A DNA stretch of 64,000 nucleotides, from contig NC_088918.1 of NCBI RefSeq assembly GCF_963576675.1, positions 62,079,001-62,143,000 on the forward strand. Direction: 5' to 3'. The notes beneath the pieces were generated by a model. It had not been told where the DNA came from, did not search any database, and saw only the letters and a list, made by a program, of their open reading frames with translations. The position numbers and the translations under genes were made by a program. Source of the stretch: Euphorbia lathyris (taxonomy: Eukaryota; Streptophyta; Magnoliopsida; Malpighiales; Euphorbiaceae). Shown here piece after piece: positions 20,884-31,949 of the stretch (positions are counted from its first letter, which is position 1; the number at the start of each line of letters is the position of its first letter).

Positions 20884-22215
20884 TGTTGGTCCCTTATAAC
20901 GTGACAAGGTTAGTTCCAAGGGGGGAGGATAGGAACTATTTAAAATTTTGTCCGTTAAGGCTGACTTCTTTTCTTAAGAAAAGGTTTACACAGCGGCGCT
21001 AAGTAGTTTTAAGACACAAGCTTAGTCAACTTGTGACTAAGTCTGTTTCTTTCCTTGAGTCAAGAGATAGCACTTAGAGTCTATTCCTGAACTCAGCTTC
21101 TTACTGCACTCAACTCAGCGTGAGTTCGTTACTTAGTCAGTTTTATAGCAAGTAATATATAAAGGAGTTTAAGGGTTAGAAATATGTTACTCAGCAGACA
21201 TATCCTGGTTCGGCCTCTCCACCTACGTCCAGTCCCCGGAACTCATTCCGAGCTTTTTGAATTCTCTACTGAGCTCTTTAAAGGTAGAGTAGGAAACCTT
21301 TTACAATAAAAGCTGAGTATACAAGAGTACCTTCCTCTATACCTCTACTCACTCCTATAACTACCGCTGAGTACTATAACCGAGTACTCAGCCTCTCCTT
21401 TCTATTCTTCTAGAAATGATAAAGTGTTTGTCCTAAACAACAATTGCTAAGACACTTTAGATGATTCAAATCACTCTAGACTTTTACACAATGATTGGAA
21501 ATTGGTGTAAGATTTTGCTTTGCTTTTCTCACAGAACTTCAATTATGAATTTGGACAGCGTTTCGACTGATTGAAGATCTGCATCGAATGAAGCAATTGA
21601 GAGGCCTTTATATAGTGACACTTCAAGCACCGGTAATTTCGAATTTCAAAATAACCGTTGGAGGCAAACGGCTCCCTGTCCTTGTCACTCAGGACGTGCT
21701 CAGTGTCGTTGGCCAATAAGATTCTTGCATCTTCTGTCTACGGCAGTGCTCAGCAGCTTTTCGTCAGATAACCAGAATGTTTCGACATTTTCGGCAAAGT
21801 CTTCCAGACAGCTTCCTGTGCCTTCTGAACTTTACCCAAAGTAGAAATACTTTGTCTAGAAGTTGGTTTTGTTCTGCCGCTGACCTGACTACATTGTCGC
21901 TCAACTCAGCAGCTTCCTCTTGAAGCTTTTGTTAGAAGGCTTCTCGATCCTTCTTCATGCTTAGTCGTCGTTTTACTTGATACGACTGTGTTTTAGCTTC
22001 TTGGGCCGTAAGGTCTTGATCTGTTGACTTGGGCTTGACTTCCACTTATGGGCCTTTAGACTTTTTATTTTAATGTCTCATAAATCAATAAACTCAACAT
22101 TGAACAAACACATTAGTTGTGAATAAATCAAAGCATTTAAATTTTAATGTGTTAGAATATTTTTTATCAATTACTTAAATAATTTTGTCAAATCAAAATC
22201 ATGTGGAAAGGTGTT
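20884..22215 (-). repeat. 5' LTR of element A
   Basis: About 1.33 kb. It ends next to the primer site as GGGACCAACA (minus strand) and begins near ACACCTTTCCACATGATTTTG. The first six bases expected from the other LTRs of the group (TGTTGA) are missing at the outer edge, where the sequence changes to ATAAAAAAATTATAAG of element C. A minus-strand TATA box (TATATAAAGG) lies at 21605-21614. Confidence 0.85.
21605..21614 (-). promoter_or_regulatory. LTR TATA box of element A
   Basis: Minus-strand TATATAAAGG in the 5' LTR, upstream of the expected R region. Confidence 0.5.
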
Positions 22216-22243
22216 ATAAAAAAATTATAAGTTTAAGGGGGTG

Positions 22244-22474
22244 TGTTGAAATAATAAACTTATAATTAATAGTCTTTAATTTGGTTCAATGTATTATCCA
22301 AGAGTCATTTCTGTATCTGTATCTGCATTTATAGAGAGTTAATGTTGTTTACCAAGAGTCATGTCTGTAATCTATAAATACCTATCAATACAAGTAGTAA
22401 GGCAAGAGAATTAAAGAGAATTTTCTTCCAGCAATTATGCTCTTCCTCTGTTAATTGTCCAAAAACAACCAACA
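22244..22474 (+). repeat. 3' LTR of Copia element C
   Basis: 231 bp from TGTTGAAATAATAAAC to AACAACCAACA, preceded by the purine run AAGGGGGTG (22235-22243) that serves as polypurine tract. Over most of its length it resembles the LTR of element B, for example ACCAAGAGTCATGTCTGTAA and TATCAATACAAG. Confidence 0.75.
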
Positions 22475-23589
22475 ACCCAGCTAACATATGAAACTGAAAA
22501 ACATTCATTCAAAACTTGATTTTAATCGCTTTAAACTAGCAACAATATGACATTGACTTCGAAACACTGACCCATATAAATCAATTCAAAACATGAGGCA
22601 AACTCACATCAAAACCATAAATCTATAAATGATGCTTGCACTAAACCTAAAATTAACTAACAAAGATGATAAAATGAACATAGCTAGTAATATGAGGCCT
22701 AAAGCTGCCTTTACTTCTCACTGCAAACCAGAATATATAAACCACATATCCTTATATTCATAATTAGAGCATCAACAGACAAAAAAGTGGGAACTAATAC
22801 ATTCCCTTAATTTTCCTTTGTTAATAGTAGTCGACTCTTCTTCAATTCTCTAATTTCACTTCTCTGCAATAGAAATAACCAGTCAAACACTAACTTAACT
22901 AACATTTGGGCAAAAACTCAAATGTTGACACTGTTTCAAAAATTACATGTAGAGAACCCAAAAGAGAGTGAGAAGAAGGAAGTTCACAGCAACGGATTGC
23001 GCAGAATGAAGCGCAAAGCAAAGGATTGGGAATGGCAGAGCGCACAGTAAAGGTTTAGGTTTTTGCAAAGAATGAGAAGAGAATGGATGATACAACACGA
23101 TTTAACAGTTTGGTTTGCATTGACAAGGGTTTTTGCTCCATTTGATCTGAAACTTTGAAGCAAGGGTCTGAATTTCTAAGTCAGCGAGGTTTGAGTTTTT
23201 GGGGGGAACCAAAAGAGGTAGGGAACAAAAAGTGATGGGGGGAATGAAAATTGAGGGAGGGAAATTTTAGGTAACTAAAAAGTAAAAAAGTGAAAAGAGA
23301 ACAATAATGGATTAACTTGTTATTTTTACAATTAATATGTGTTTAGTTTTTTCTTTTACAACTTATAAGAGGCTTTAATTTATTTATTAAAATAGAAAAT
23401 AAGGGGTTTTTAATTTAGAATCAATTAATAAGGGGAATTTTTTTTACAAAAGTTAATAAAAATAATAAATTTTATTAATTAAATAGTAATAGAATTCTTA
23501 CTTATTAAAAGTATGGAGAATTAATTTTAATAAGTGTATTTCATACTCTTATTAAATTTTGCTTACTAATACTATTTTTTCTTGTAGTG
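22475..23589. mobile_element. Possible CACTA element end region
   Basis: About 1.1 kb without coding domains. It ends in TTTTTTCTTGTAGTG (23575-23589), the reverse complement of a CACTACAAGAAAAAA terminus, exactly where Copia element B begins to be readable. A matching left CACTA terminus was not found, so the left border is only the end of the 3' LTR of element C. It may be the right part of a larger CACTA element that received elements C and A. Confidence 0.4.
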
Positions 23590-23599
23590 GAAATGTACA

Positions 23600-26146
23600 T
23601 GTTCTATATCAGCAAACAAACAAAATAAAGTAATGTTATCTACTTCTTCAGTTTCTCCACAAATCTCGCTTAAAGTTCTCATTAGAGGCTTCCTTTCTGA
23701 TGAGTTTTCCGGGGATGAGTCTGCTACGATTGTTTGAGATGTGGAAGGTGAATTGGTGGTATGATAACTACATCTTCATGTTGACCTGCGAAATCATCAT
23801 CAAATATAGGAAGAAAATCATAATTTTCATCTTATGGAACCTCAAATTCTAGGAGCTTTCTTCTTCAAACTCTGTATCTCTGCTTATCACAAATTTTCCA
23901 TTCCGAGGATTATAAAATTTATAACCTTTGGAATTTTTTGCATAGCCAATAAACACCATCTTTTCACTTTTACCATCCAATTTGCTTCTCAACTCATCAG
24001 CTATATGAACATAACCAAGACAACCAAATCCTTTTAGATGACAAATATTTGGTTTCTTTCCACATTATGCTTCATTAGGGGTCATTCACAAAAGCTTTTT
24101 TTAAAGGACTTCTATTATTCAAATAAATTGCACATGTTACAACTTTTTCCTATAACTCTTTTGGCATACTTGTGCACTTCATCATGCTTCGAGTCATGCT
24201 AAGAATGGTTCTATTTTTCCGCTCCATGACACTATTTTTTTGAGGGGATCTTGGAACAGTAAGAAATCGATGAACACCATTATACTCACAAAACTGATTG
24301 AACTTTTTAAATGTGAATTCTTCTCCTCGATTCGTTTGTAATGATTGAATTTTCAAGCCACTTTCATTCTCAACTAGTGCTTTGAACTTCTCCAAATGCT
24401 TCAAATTTTGCCTTCAACAAATAAACCCATGTTTTGCGAGTATAATCATTCATAAACAACAAGGAATACATGCTCCCTCAATATGATCTCGGATTAATAG
24501 GACCACAAATATCAGCATACACTAATTCAAGTGGCTTTAATGTGCTTGATAAAGACTCTTTTGTAAGGCTTCTTTTGGATTGCTTCCCGACCGTACATAC
24601 ACCCTTCACAAATCTGATTAGGATGATTTATAGAAGGTAATCCGTGCACCATTTGTTGCTTGCACATTTTACCAATCCACCAAAATTCAAGTGACTCCTA
24701 TCTGAGATGCCACGACTATACAAAATCTGACGAAACTTTCAAACACATAGGACTATCACTGTTGATTTTCAACTTGAACATCTTGATTGAACACATAAAC
24801 TTTTGCAATCATTTTTATCTTCCCATCTCTCATAACCAACCCATTCTTGTTCATCTCCACCTTATAACATTTCTCCAAAAGTTGTCTAATACTCAAAATA
24901 TTGGATTTCAAAGCTAGAACGTAATAATCATGATAAATAAATTGATGATCTCCATTCCTCAGTTTGATAAGAATATCACCGCTGCCCATAACTGGAACTT
25001 TAGTTTTTTCATTGAAAGAAATACTACCTTTCTTGGATTCATCAAGCTTATAGAAAATTTCTTTATTTCTAGTCATGTGATTGTTTTCTCCTAAGTCGAG
25101 ATACCAAGCCTTCTTGCTCCATTATTCATCTTCACTACATGTCAACAACAAATTTGATTCTTCATCCTCAACCTCGACAAAATTTGCATGTTCATCTTTA
25201 TAAGAATCAGATTTACACTTTGTAGTATAATGCCCAAATCCTTAACAATTGTAACATTACACACGAGATTTATCATGGCCATGACAACTATTTCCACGGC
25301 CATGCAAATTGTTGCCTCTGCCACTCCTCTTGCATTTCATTACTGATAATTCGTTGCTTCATTATTGTGGAAATTTCTACCAACTCCACCTCTTCCATTA
25401 TATCCATGATTCCAGCCACAACCCCTACCTCCTGATCATCCTTGTCCTTTTCTATATCCACCTAAAAATTGCTTCTTTTCTTCTTTATCATTCAAATTCA
25501 ATTTCACCTGCAACACCTACACGACATGTTCTTCTATTTTCTTTAATCTCTCCTCTTGTGCTTATAACCAACCCAAGAGTTGATCTACTACTATAGTCTC
25601 CAGATCCTTTGATTCTTCAATAATAGTCACCTTGTAATCAAATTTCAGAGTCAAAGAATGACAGATATTTTCTATCACAAAAACATCCTCCGTCGTTTCT
25701 CCATGTCTCTTCAACTGATTCACAATGACAAAGGTTCTATCAAAGAACTCATCAATTTTCTTTGACTCATTCATCTTGAGTTTCTCATACTCATTTCTCA
25801 AGGTTTGCAAACGTACTTTGATTATTTTATCTTTCCCCTTAAAGGAATTTTCAAGAATCTCCCATGCTTCCTTCACTCTCATTGCAGTAGAAACTTTCAC
25901 GAACATATACTCTCATCCAGACACATGGATTAGAGACAGTGCTTGTTGGTCCTTCTTCGTTAACTTCTTCGAATTTCCTATTTGAGCAACCGTCAATTCC
26001 TCCTTATTCTCTAGTTGATCATATCCAGTTTCTACCATATCCCACACTTCTTGGGAACCCATCAAAGCGTTCATTCTAATGGACCAATTATCATAGTTCT
26101 GCTTAGTGAGATGTCTATATTTATATAGGATCATTCCATTCATCAT
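23600..26146 (-). pseudogene. Copia gag-pol of element B, with many frameshifts and stops
   Basis: In order on the minus strand: gag (26146-25562; NYDNWSIRMNALMGSQEVWD, then AWEILENSFKGKDKIIKVRL, an UBN2-type gag core); a degraded zinc-knuckle region (about 25140-25330); protease/GAG-pre-integrase remnants (25076-24756; IFYKLDESKKGSISF, LKSNILSIRQLLEK); integrase core (24404-24150; NQFCEYNGVHRFLTVPRSPQ, VMERKNRT); and integrase C-terminus (about 24060-23830; MVFIGYAKNSKGYKFYNP). The second integrase catalytic position reads TNRGEEF where Copia integrases have DRGGEF, so the Asp is lost. The gene is clearly dead. Confidence 0.8.
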
Positions 26147-26166
26147 TATTCTGAATTTTTTCGGGC

Positions 26167-26178
26167 CCTGATACCATT
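26167..26178 (-). other. Primer-binding site of element B
   Basis: Minus-strand ATGGTATCAGGG, next to the LTR end at 26180, is complementary to initiator tRNA-Met apart from one mismatch. Confidence 0.7.
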
Positions 26179-26357
26179 TTGTTGGATCGAAAATTGAAGT
26201 TTGGAGGTATAGAGGAAGAGTTTAAATTGATGGAAAAAAATATCTAATATATTGCTTGTATTGATATCTATTTATAAATTACAAACATGACTATTGGTAA
26301 ACACTATGACTCATAAGAAACAACACACCTCTTAGGAAAGATAAATGACTCTAGGAC

Positions 26358-26365
26358 GAAACAAC
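26358..26365. repeat. Target-site duplication GAAACAAC (left)
   Basis: Exact 8-bp duplication, repeated at 26913-26920; 8 bp is the hAT length. Confidence 0.9.
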
Positions 26366-26912
26366 TAGGGATGGAAACAGGTACTATACCCGCGGGTATC
26401 CGGCACTACCTGATCCTAGTGGGACTACTCATACCCTGTATAAAAGGGTATGGGATGAGTATGAGATCAAAACCATTACCCTCTAGGGTAATGGGACGGG
26501 TATGAGAATACCCCCAGGGTACCCAGTACTCGTTACCCGTCATAACTCTTTTATATATTAAAAAATATTATTATTTTTTAGATGTTAGATGTGAGATTTA
26601 AACTCCAATTTTTTGTTTTTCAACCATTGAGTGATACCACTAAGCTACTTTAATTAATGTTCAATTTGTTTAATTTTTAGGTGAATGATTTATTAAATTT
26701 CTATTTTGTTAAATTTGTAATATTTGTTGGTTTATTTATTGATTCTTAATAGGTAAGGGTACCCGCGGGTACCCTCGAATTAAATGGGATGTGTATAAGA
26801 TGCAAAGGTATACCTATTAACGTAATGGAACGGGTACGTATAATTAAAAAATAAAAGGGTAGAGGTTTGATATTAGCACTACCCGCGGGTACCCTACCCG
26901 TTGCCATCCCTA
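26366..26912. mobile_element. hAT-type MITE with TACCCGCGGGTA palindromes
   Basis: 547 bp. Termini TAGGGATGGAAACAGGTA and (minus) TAGGGATGGCAACGGGTA are imperfect inverted repeats, and an exact 8-bp duplication flanks the element. Both subterminal regions carry the palindrome TACCCGCGGGTA or its core (26387-26398, 26881-26890). A perfect 18-bp palindrome GGGTACCCGCGGGTACCC lies at 26757-26774. No transposase is encoded, so mobilisation would require a hAT transposase in trans. Related fragment at 6935-7021. Confidence 0.85.
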
Positions 26913-26920
26913 GAAACAAC
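26913..26920. repeat. Target-site duplication GAAACAAC (right)
   Basis: Second copy; see 26358-26365. Confidence 0.9.
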
Positions 26921-27026
26921 ACGACTCTTAAGAAGCAACACACCTTGTAGAAAACATACATGACTATTAGACAATACAATGAATCAAAATAAATACTCTA
27001 TTAATTATAAGTTGATTATTTCAACA

Positions 27027-27540
27027 AAAACAATGTGACCATTTTAAAAAAAAAAAAAATTGTCTTTAACTATTAACATTTAAAGAAAAAAAATGAAACG
27101 GATAATATTCATATGATTCCATTTTCAAGTGAAGTTACAATAACTATTGTCATAGTGACCCCTACTAACTTCTAAATTACTTTTTATTCATTTTATATAG
27201 AGTGATTGCATGCAATGCAATTGAATAATTAGTTGATGTTGGTGGTAGAATTAAGTAAGAATTTCTCGAGATGCATAATGTGAACTGAATTGAGCTCGTG
27301 AACCGGAACTTATTCCCATACAAATATACCTTTACTTGTCATACCAAGAATAAACATTTAATTCCAAACTACTTACCAACCCAGAATTTATTTCTACTTG
27401 ACTTTTATTCCCCCCTTTATTTTTAATTTAAACACCAAATTGGAATTAGAATTACGCAAGCAAGAGAATAATTTGGCATTCCTTGACATAAATCCACGTT
27501 AAAAAGTCCTTAAAAAAAGAGGAAAAACATCTCATGGCCA
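27027..27540. other. Intergenic DNA, no feature seen
   Basis: AT-rich, not visibly repetitive. It precedes a possible transcription unit beginning near the TATA-like sequence at 27551. Confidence 0.4.
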
Positions 27541-27869
27541 TGTGCATTCTCTGTATAAATTCAGACCTCGCTCTTTGTTAAACCTAAATGAAGACAAACC
27601 TCAATCAATCATCTTACACAGATTTGTAACACTTCGTAGAAACCAATGCAAACAATCCCAGTTTCCTCTCTTATCACTACTTTACCTTTTATATCACATC
27701 CCATCGTACAAGACAAATACAACCCACTTCAAAAACAACACCTCCAACTTCAGTTTACACTGCCTTTTAACGGAAAATTATTTGTTCTCTATGTCTTTAA
27801 TTCCTTCTGTACCATCCCTCTCTTGTCCTTCTCACTTTCCCTGAGTTTTCATTAAAGTCAAGGACAACA

Positions 27870-27953
27870 ATGGAGCAGCAGCAACAAAAGAAACCCCCAA
27901 ATTCTTTGATCATTCTGATAGCCTCTAGGGTTAGGGTTTTGTTTATTCTGTAA
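27870..27953 (+). CDS. Possible small ORF (27 residues) behind a TATA-like box
   Basis: The ATG at 27870 has a good plant context (ACAACAATGGAG) and opens a 27-codon frame beginning MEQQQQKKPPNSLIILIASR. A TATA-like sequence (TGTATAAATTC, 27551-27561) lies about 310 bp upstream, and the sequence between is C/A/T-rich and unique-looking, like a 5' UTR. The peptide has a polar start and a hydrophobic end but matches no family I recognise. It could also be the first exon of a longer gene or chance. Confidence 0.2.
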   Translation: MEQQQQKKPPNSLIILIASRVRVLFIL

Positions 27954-28329
27954 TTGTTTATTCTGGCAAGGGGGTTATGATATCAAGAGGATATAATTAT
28001 AAAGTAATTAGATTGAAGAAGAAACAAAATAATGATGCAATAATATTCTCTTTTGGGAATAAAAAAGTTGGATAATTGAAAATCATGTGCAATAGTTAAA
28101 TGGAGTGATTCCCGGAGTTGGTGGTAGCAATTTTGGAAGGATTATGAGAAAGTTAAAAAGTGATAGAAGAGAACACAAGCAAATGGAGTTATTTGAAACT
28201 GAAACAGATCTGATAATAGTACAAGAAAATAAAAGGAATCGATGTTATGTGATGATGTGTGTATCTGACTAGTTTATTATGTTCTTGGAAACCATTCTCT
28301 CTACGTATTTTATGGGTTTGTTTAACTTC

Positions 28330-29581
28330 AGTCTCTGATAGAATGTCAGTAAGGTACTCAATGGGAAATAGTGCTCACTTTTTTCCATAAAATACAATTC
28401 CTTTACCCCCTTAATTTCCTGCTTATTACTCATGCCCTAATTAATTATGGAGTAATACAATTCACTGGCAATAATCTTTGAGACTGTGTGATTAATGAGT
28501 GCTCAATTGATTTTTTTGGATGTTCTTATAGGAAAATAATTAAAGTCCCCTATAAAGTTCCATGAAAATTTTCGGCTTTGTTCGGTGATTAGGGCACCCG
28601 TCCAACCCCCTGAATCCATCCCTGCAACCAATCAATCAATACTATATATTTGTTAACATCAATCATCTCCTATAAAGTGTTATAAATAATTTTTTGATTG
28701 ATTGGATGCATTACTTGAGGAATATGGTAGAAGTTTTCAGTCTTCTAGTTTCCATCCATTGATACATTATTTTGGAAGAGATTATAAAGGAAAGAAAGTC
28801 TAGACCCGAGAAATTTTAGAATACTCGAGTTATAAAAGAAACTGTATTTATGTTTTTATTATATCTGAAATAACTCTAGCAATAACTCTTTTACGCATAT
28901 ATTTTTAAGAATTCTATGAGCTCGTTATGAAAACTCGATACCTCCCCTATTACTTCGGTAACTTTTTTCCTTTGAAACCAAGAATTCTATAGTGGTTTGG
29001 GTCCATTGCAATCGGTCAACCTCCTATCAAACAAACACAAAGATTCAACTGCAATTCCGATCTTAATGCCACCACCTCTACCAACATGTCCGAAACTAAA
29101 TTTGCTAGGTAGAAATTTAAGTCACACCAAATGAGTTTTTGCAACTTGCCCACAAGAAAGAAAATGAAAACAATATTCACCATCGAATAAAATTTGAGAA
29201 CCCTATTTTTCGTATTGCATAATGATTATCAAAACATACACTTCCATTTCATAAAAGTTGTAGAAATTCTTGATAACAATTCTTAGATAACTCCGTTGAT
29301 ATGTATATAATTTTGGAAATGACGATGGAATCAATAATCCACTGTTTTGTTATGTATGAAACAGTATTAATTAATTGTAAAGAAACTATATATACCCAGA
29401 TAAAATTTTCCCTTGTCATTACTATTTTTTTGTTATTGTTACATGCACCTTTTGAATTCATAAGCACTCAAATATAGCTGAAGAGAAGTGATCAAACTTA
29501 AAGCAACAAATTATAAGGATGGACACAATTCAAACTGCAATATATAATATGGCCATAGAAACTTGGAGTACTTGTGTGCAT
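28330..29581. other. Intergenic region downstream of the zinc-finger gene
   Basis: AT-rich DNA without recognisable TE ends or coding domains. The 3' UTR of the minus-strand gene at 29582-30349 should lie in its right part. Confidence 0.4.
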
Positions 29582-30349
29582 CTACTTTACCTTAGGCGGG
29601 TCACCTAGCCGGAGTTCGAGATCCAATTCCTCTATAAAACATGTTCCCATTTCAAAAACCTCCGTCGGAACATGACGTCTATCAACTGAATTCGACTTGA
29701 CAAAGAAAGGTAATGATGATGTAGTACTAATTCTCCTCCTTTTACAGCCTATGCCTTCCTCCTCTTCACCTGATTCTAGAATTTCTGGATCTGATACTAT
29801 GTTGAAGTACTTAGTAGAGTCTGGCCTGGATATAAGGAAAGATCTAGGCGAGGCTTCTTTATCTTTTTTAGGAGAAGAAAAAGAAGGGAAGAAGTCTTTC
29901 GCATCGAAATTCGAAGCCTTAGAATGGGAAGATGGTGATGGAATAGCTGGAGGATCCGAATTAGGGTTAGGGCTATAAACCAAAGTACAAACCTGATGAT
30001 GAGAATTAGGATATTGAAAACCCAAATTAGGAGGAGTACTTGGAATTTGAAAGAGATTGTTATGATTTTGATCATTTTGTGGTGGGGATTGTTTAAGTCT
30101 AGCTCTATCTCTTCTATGAACATTCATATGACCACCTAAAGCTTGAGCAGACCTGAATTCTCTCCTACAAAAGCTACAAGAGTAGGATCTCGGGGGCCAT
30201 ATACAGCCCCCGAGAGGGCCAGCAGCATCCTCAGCAAAAGCTTGTTCTTCCCATGAATCATGATCATATGAAGAAGGATTTGATGGTTGAAGATGAGAAG
30301 TCAAACTACGTTTTCTCTTAGTCAACATCCAACAACGAGCTTGTTCCAT
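29582..30349 (-). CDS. SUPERMAN-type single C2H2 zinc-finger transcription factor
   Basis: Intronless gene of 255 codons. I chose the ATG at 30347-30349 because [16 protein letters not shown] is a plausible conserved start; the frame stays open 50 codons further upstream (to 30499), but that part looks like 5' UTR. The zinc finger spans residues 58-78 (C58, C61, H74, H78) with the plant-specific QALGGH and the extension [13 protein letters not shown] typical of the SUPERMAN/RABBIT EARS/ZFP10-11 group. The middle is Ser/Pro/Asn-rich, with a basic KRRRIS cluster that may be a nuclear signal. The C-terminus has an EAR repression motif (DLELRLG, about residues 243-249). The family acts as nuclear DNA-binding repressors of cell proliferation and organ development genes. 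No frameshift or stop; it is the only convincing host gene in the window. Confidence 0.92.
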   Translation of the reverse strand: MEQARCWMLTKRKRSLTSHLQPSNPSSYDHDSWEEQAFAEDAAGPLGGCIWPPRSYSCSFCRREFRSAQALGGHMNVHRRDRARLKQSPPQNDQNHNNLFQIPSTPPNLGFQYPNSHHQVCTLVYSPNPNSDPPAIPSPSSHSKASNFDAKDFFPSFSSPKKDKEASPRSFLISRPDSTKYFNIVSDPEILESGEEEEGIGCKRRRISTTSSLPFFVKSNSVDRRHVPTEVFEMGTCFIEELDLELRLGDPPKVK

Positions 30350-30611
30350 TAAAGCTAGAGGATTGAAAGAAGCATAGAGAGAAAATATATGGAGATTGAA
30401 GGAAGGAAGGAAAGAAAGAGATGGTTGCTTGGAAGATAGGTAAAAGGTGTTTGTCTTACTGGAACAAACTTCTTTGGTCTCTAATGGTAGGTCTAACACA
30501 GTCCACTGTGTAGTAAACGAAAATGAACTGTTTTGTTATTTAAAATTCCTTTTTAAAATAAGGGATCAAGGTCCCATAATATCATATACCACCAAATTGT
30601 ACATGAATTTC

Positions 30612-30626
30612 TTTGTATATAAGATA
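30612..30626 (-). promoter_or_regulatory. Candidate TATA box of the zinc-finger gene
   Basis: Minus-strand TTATATACAAA lies about 265 bp upstream of the chosen ATG, in AT-rich DNA. The position would give a 5' UTR of some 230 nt. Other AT-rich words nearby could serve instead. Confidence 0.3.
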
Positions 30627-30659
30627 ATATTTGACAGACAATGTATTTTAAAATAATCA

Positions 30660-31949
30660 TTGAGGGAAAATATTAATTAAAAAGACACTGAGATGGGAAT
30701 AAAAGTATCCATATATAGGAAGGGCAAAAAAAAAAAAAAAGAAAAAAAAAAGAGGCTTCACCTTTGTAAACACCTTTATTTTTATGTTGTTAAATGCTGA
30801 AGACGAGATTACAAATATTTTTTTCTGTAATGGTTTATTTTGCTCTTTATGGATTTTGTAATAGACATAGCATGTACTTATGTAATGTTTTATTCCTTAA
30901 TTTTCTGGTTGTACTTGATGTTTTCTTATCTATAAAATGATGTATGCACTTTTATAAAAAAAACATTTAATTCAGTTAAAAATATCGCTAATTATTTCAT
31001 TTATATTAAATTATAGTATTTATATAAATAAAGAATTAACTCACTTCGAAATGTATATTACATGGTTTTACATATCTAAGCAGCTATATAACTTTCTATT
31101 TAAGTAAAATGAGATATTTAACATACTTTCTGTCAATGAACCAATTGAAGTGTTTACAACAAATGTCTATCTTACTATGTATTGGAATTCAATCAACAAA
31201 TGAGGTTATTAGGGTTCAAGTCATCGACCAATTGGTCTAAGAGAATATGATAACATGTCGTGCATGGATAACAGAATGGAATCAAGAAAAGAAATCAGAG
31301 GAAAGGAATGAAATGACCTTGAATTTCCTTTCCGGCTGTTTGGTTCAAATGAATTAATAAACCGGAGTTATAAATTAAAAACAATTTTTATATATACATG
31401 TGTCTGTATTAATAAATTAATCACATGAGAATATAAAAATTAAAATTAATTATTTCAACCAATTAAATCAAAAGACAGTGAAATAATGGAAACTGAAATC
31501 AAATTAATCAAAGAAAATGAATAAACATTCTATTTTAAAAAGAAAATAATTATTTTAAAATAATTAAAAATAAATATTAAAAGAAAAAAATAATGATAAA
31601 AGAAAAAAATTGGGTCAAAATTATTTTTTAGGGTAAAAAAGTAAAAACAAGTACAAGGATCAAAAGTGAAATTAGTCTAGGAATAAAAAAGAATAAAATA
31701 AATAAGTATAAGGATTAAAACAAAAATAAAAAAAGTAAAATTTAGTCAAAAATATTTTTTAATAAAAAAAGTTAAACTATATAAATATAAGGATCAAAAG
31801 TAAAATTAATCTAATAATAAAAAAGTAAAAATATATGGACCAAAATAAAAATTAAAAAGTAAAATAGAGACTAAAGAAGAACTTTATAAAGATGGTAGAT
31901 CTTTAAGTTAGTAAAAGAGATGAAGAGAAATAGAAAATAGGTAATGAGA
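30660..31949. other. AT-rich upstream/intergenic region
   Basis: No gene. At about 31600-31870, blocks such as AAGGATCAAAAGTAAAATTA recur with spacer AATAAAAAAGTAAAA, forming about three diverged copies of a 60-120 bp unit. Poly-A-rich runs occur at 30727-30751. Confidence 0.4.

Larger units (their letters stand above)
11856..22215 (-). mobile_element. Sirevirus-like Copia retrotransposon A
   Basis: Read leftwards: 5' LTR 22215-20884, tRNA-Met primer site 20881-20870, gag 20821-19079, protease remnant and integrase 19060-18161, (solo LTR 18155-16809), integrase end/RT/RNase H 16803-14680, a spacer with promoter-like signals, ORF3 14191-12969, and a truncated 3' LTR 12968-11856. LTRs longer than 1 kb, a large gag with several CCHC knuckles and an extra ORF after pol point to the Sirevirus (SIRE1/Maximus) lineage. 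A deletion fused the middle of ORF3 to the middle of the 3' LTR, removing the polypurine tract and the first part of that LTR. By eye the overlapping LTR parts differ at roughly 25 places in about 1.1 kb. It is non-functional. Confidence 0.85.
10665..22474 (+). mobile_element. Copia element C (5'-truncated), split by element A
   Basis: The element consists of an RT/RNase H segment at 10665-11855, a polypurine tract at about 22235-22243 and a short 3' LTR at 22244-22474, all on the plus strand. The 10.4-kb minus-strand element A sits between them at 11856-22215. The 3' LTR resembles that of element B (both begin TGTTGAAATAAT). The 5' LTR, gag, protease, integrase and RT N-terminus are absent. 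The assignment of both halves to one element rests on orientation, order and abrupt junctions. Confidence 0.7.
23590..27026 (-). mobile_element. Copia element B (3' half missing)
   Basis: Read leftwards: 5' LTR 27026-26180 (with a hAT MITE inside), tRNA-Met-type primer site, gag, zinc knuckle remnant, protease/GAG-pre-integrase and integrase, ending at 23590 in the linker before RT. There, CACTA-like terminal sequence replaces it. RT, RNase H and the 3' LTR are not contiguous; the minus-strand fragment at 8280-9039 may be part of them. Confidence 0.8.
26180..27026 (-). repeat. 5' LTR of element B, interrupted by a hAT MITE
   Basis: On the plus strand it starts TGTTGGATCGAAAATTG and ends TTATTTCAACA. 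Without the 547-bp insertion and one 8-bp duplication it would be about 292 bp, close to the LTR size of the related element C. Confidence 0.8.

Noticed and set aside
28150..28180. Resemblance of TGATAGAAGAGAACACAAGC to miR156
   Set aside because: Several mismatches to the mature sequence I remember, and no complementary star arm nearby.
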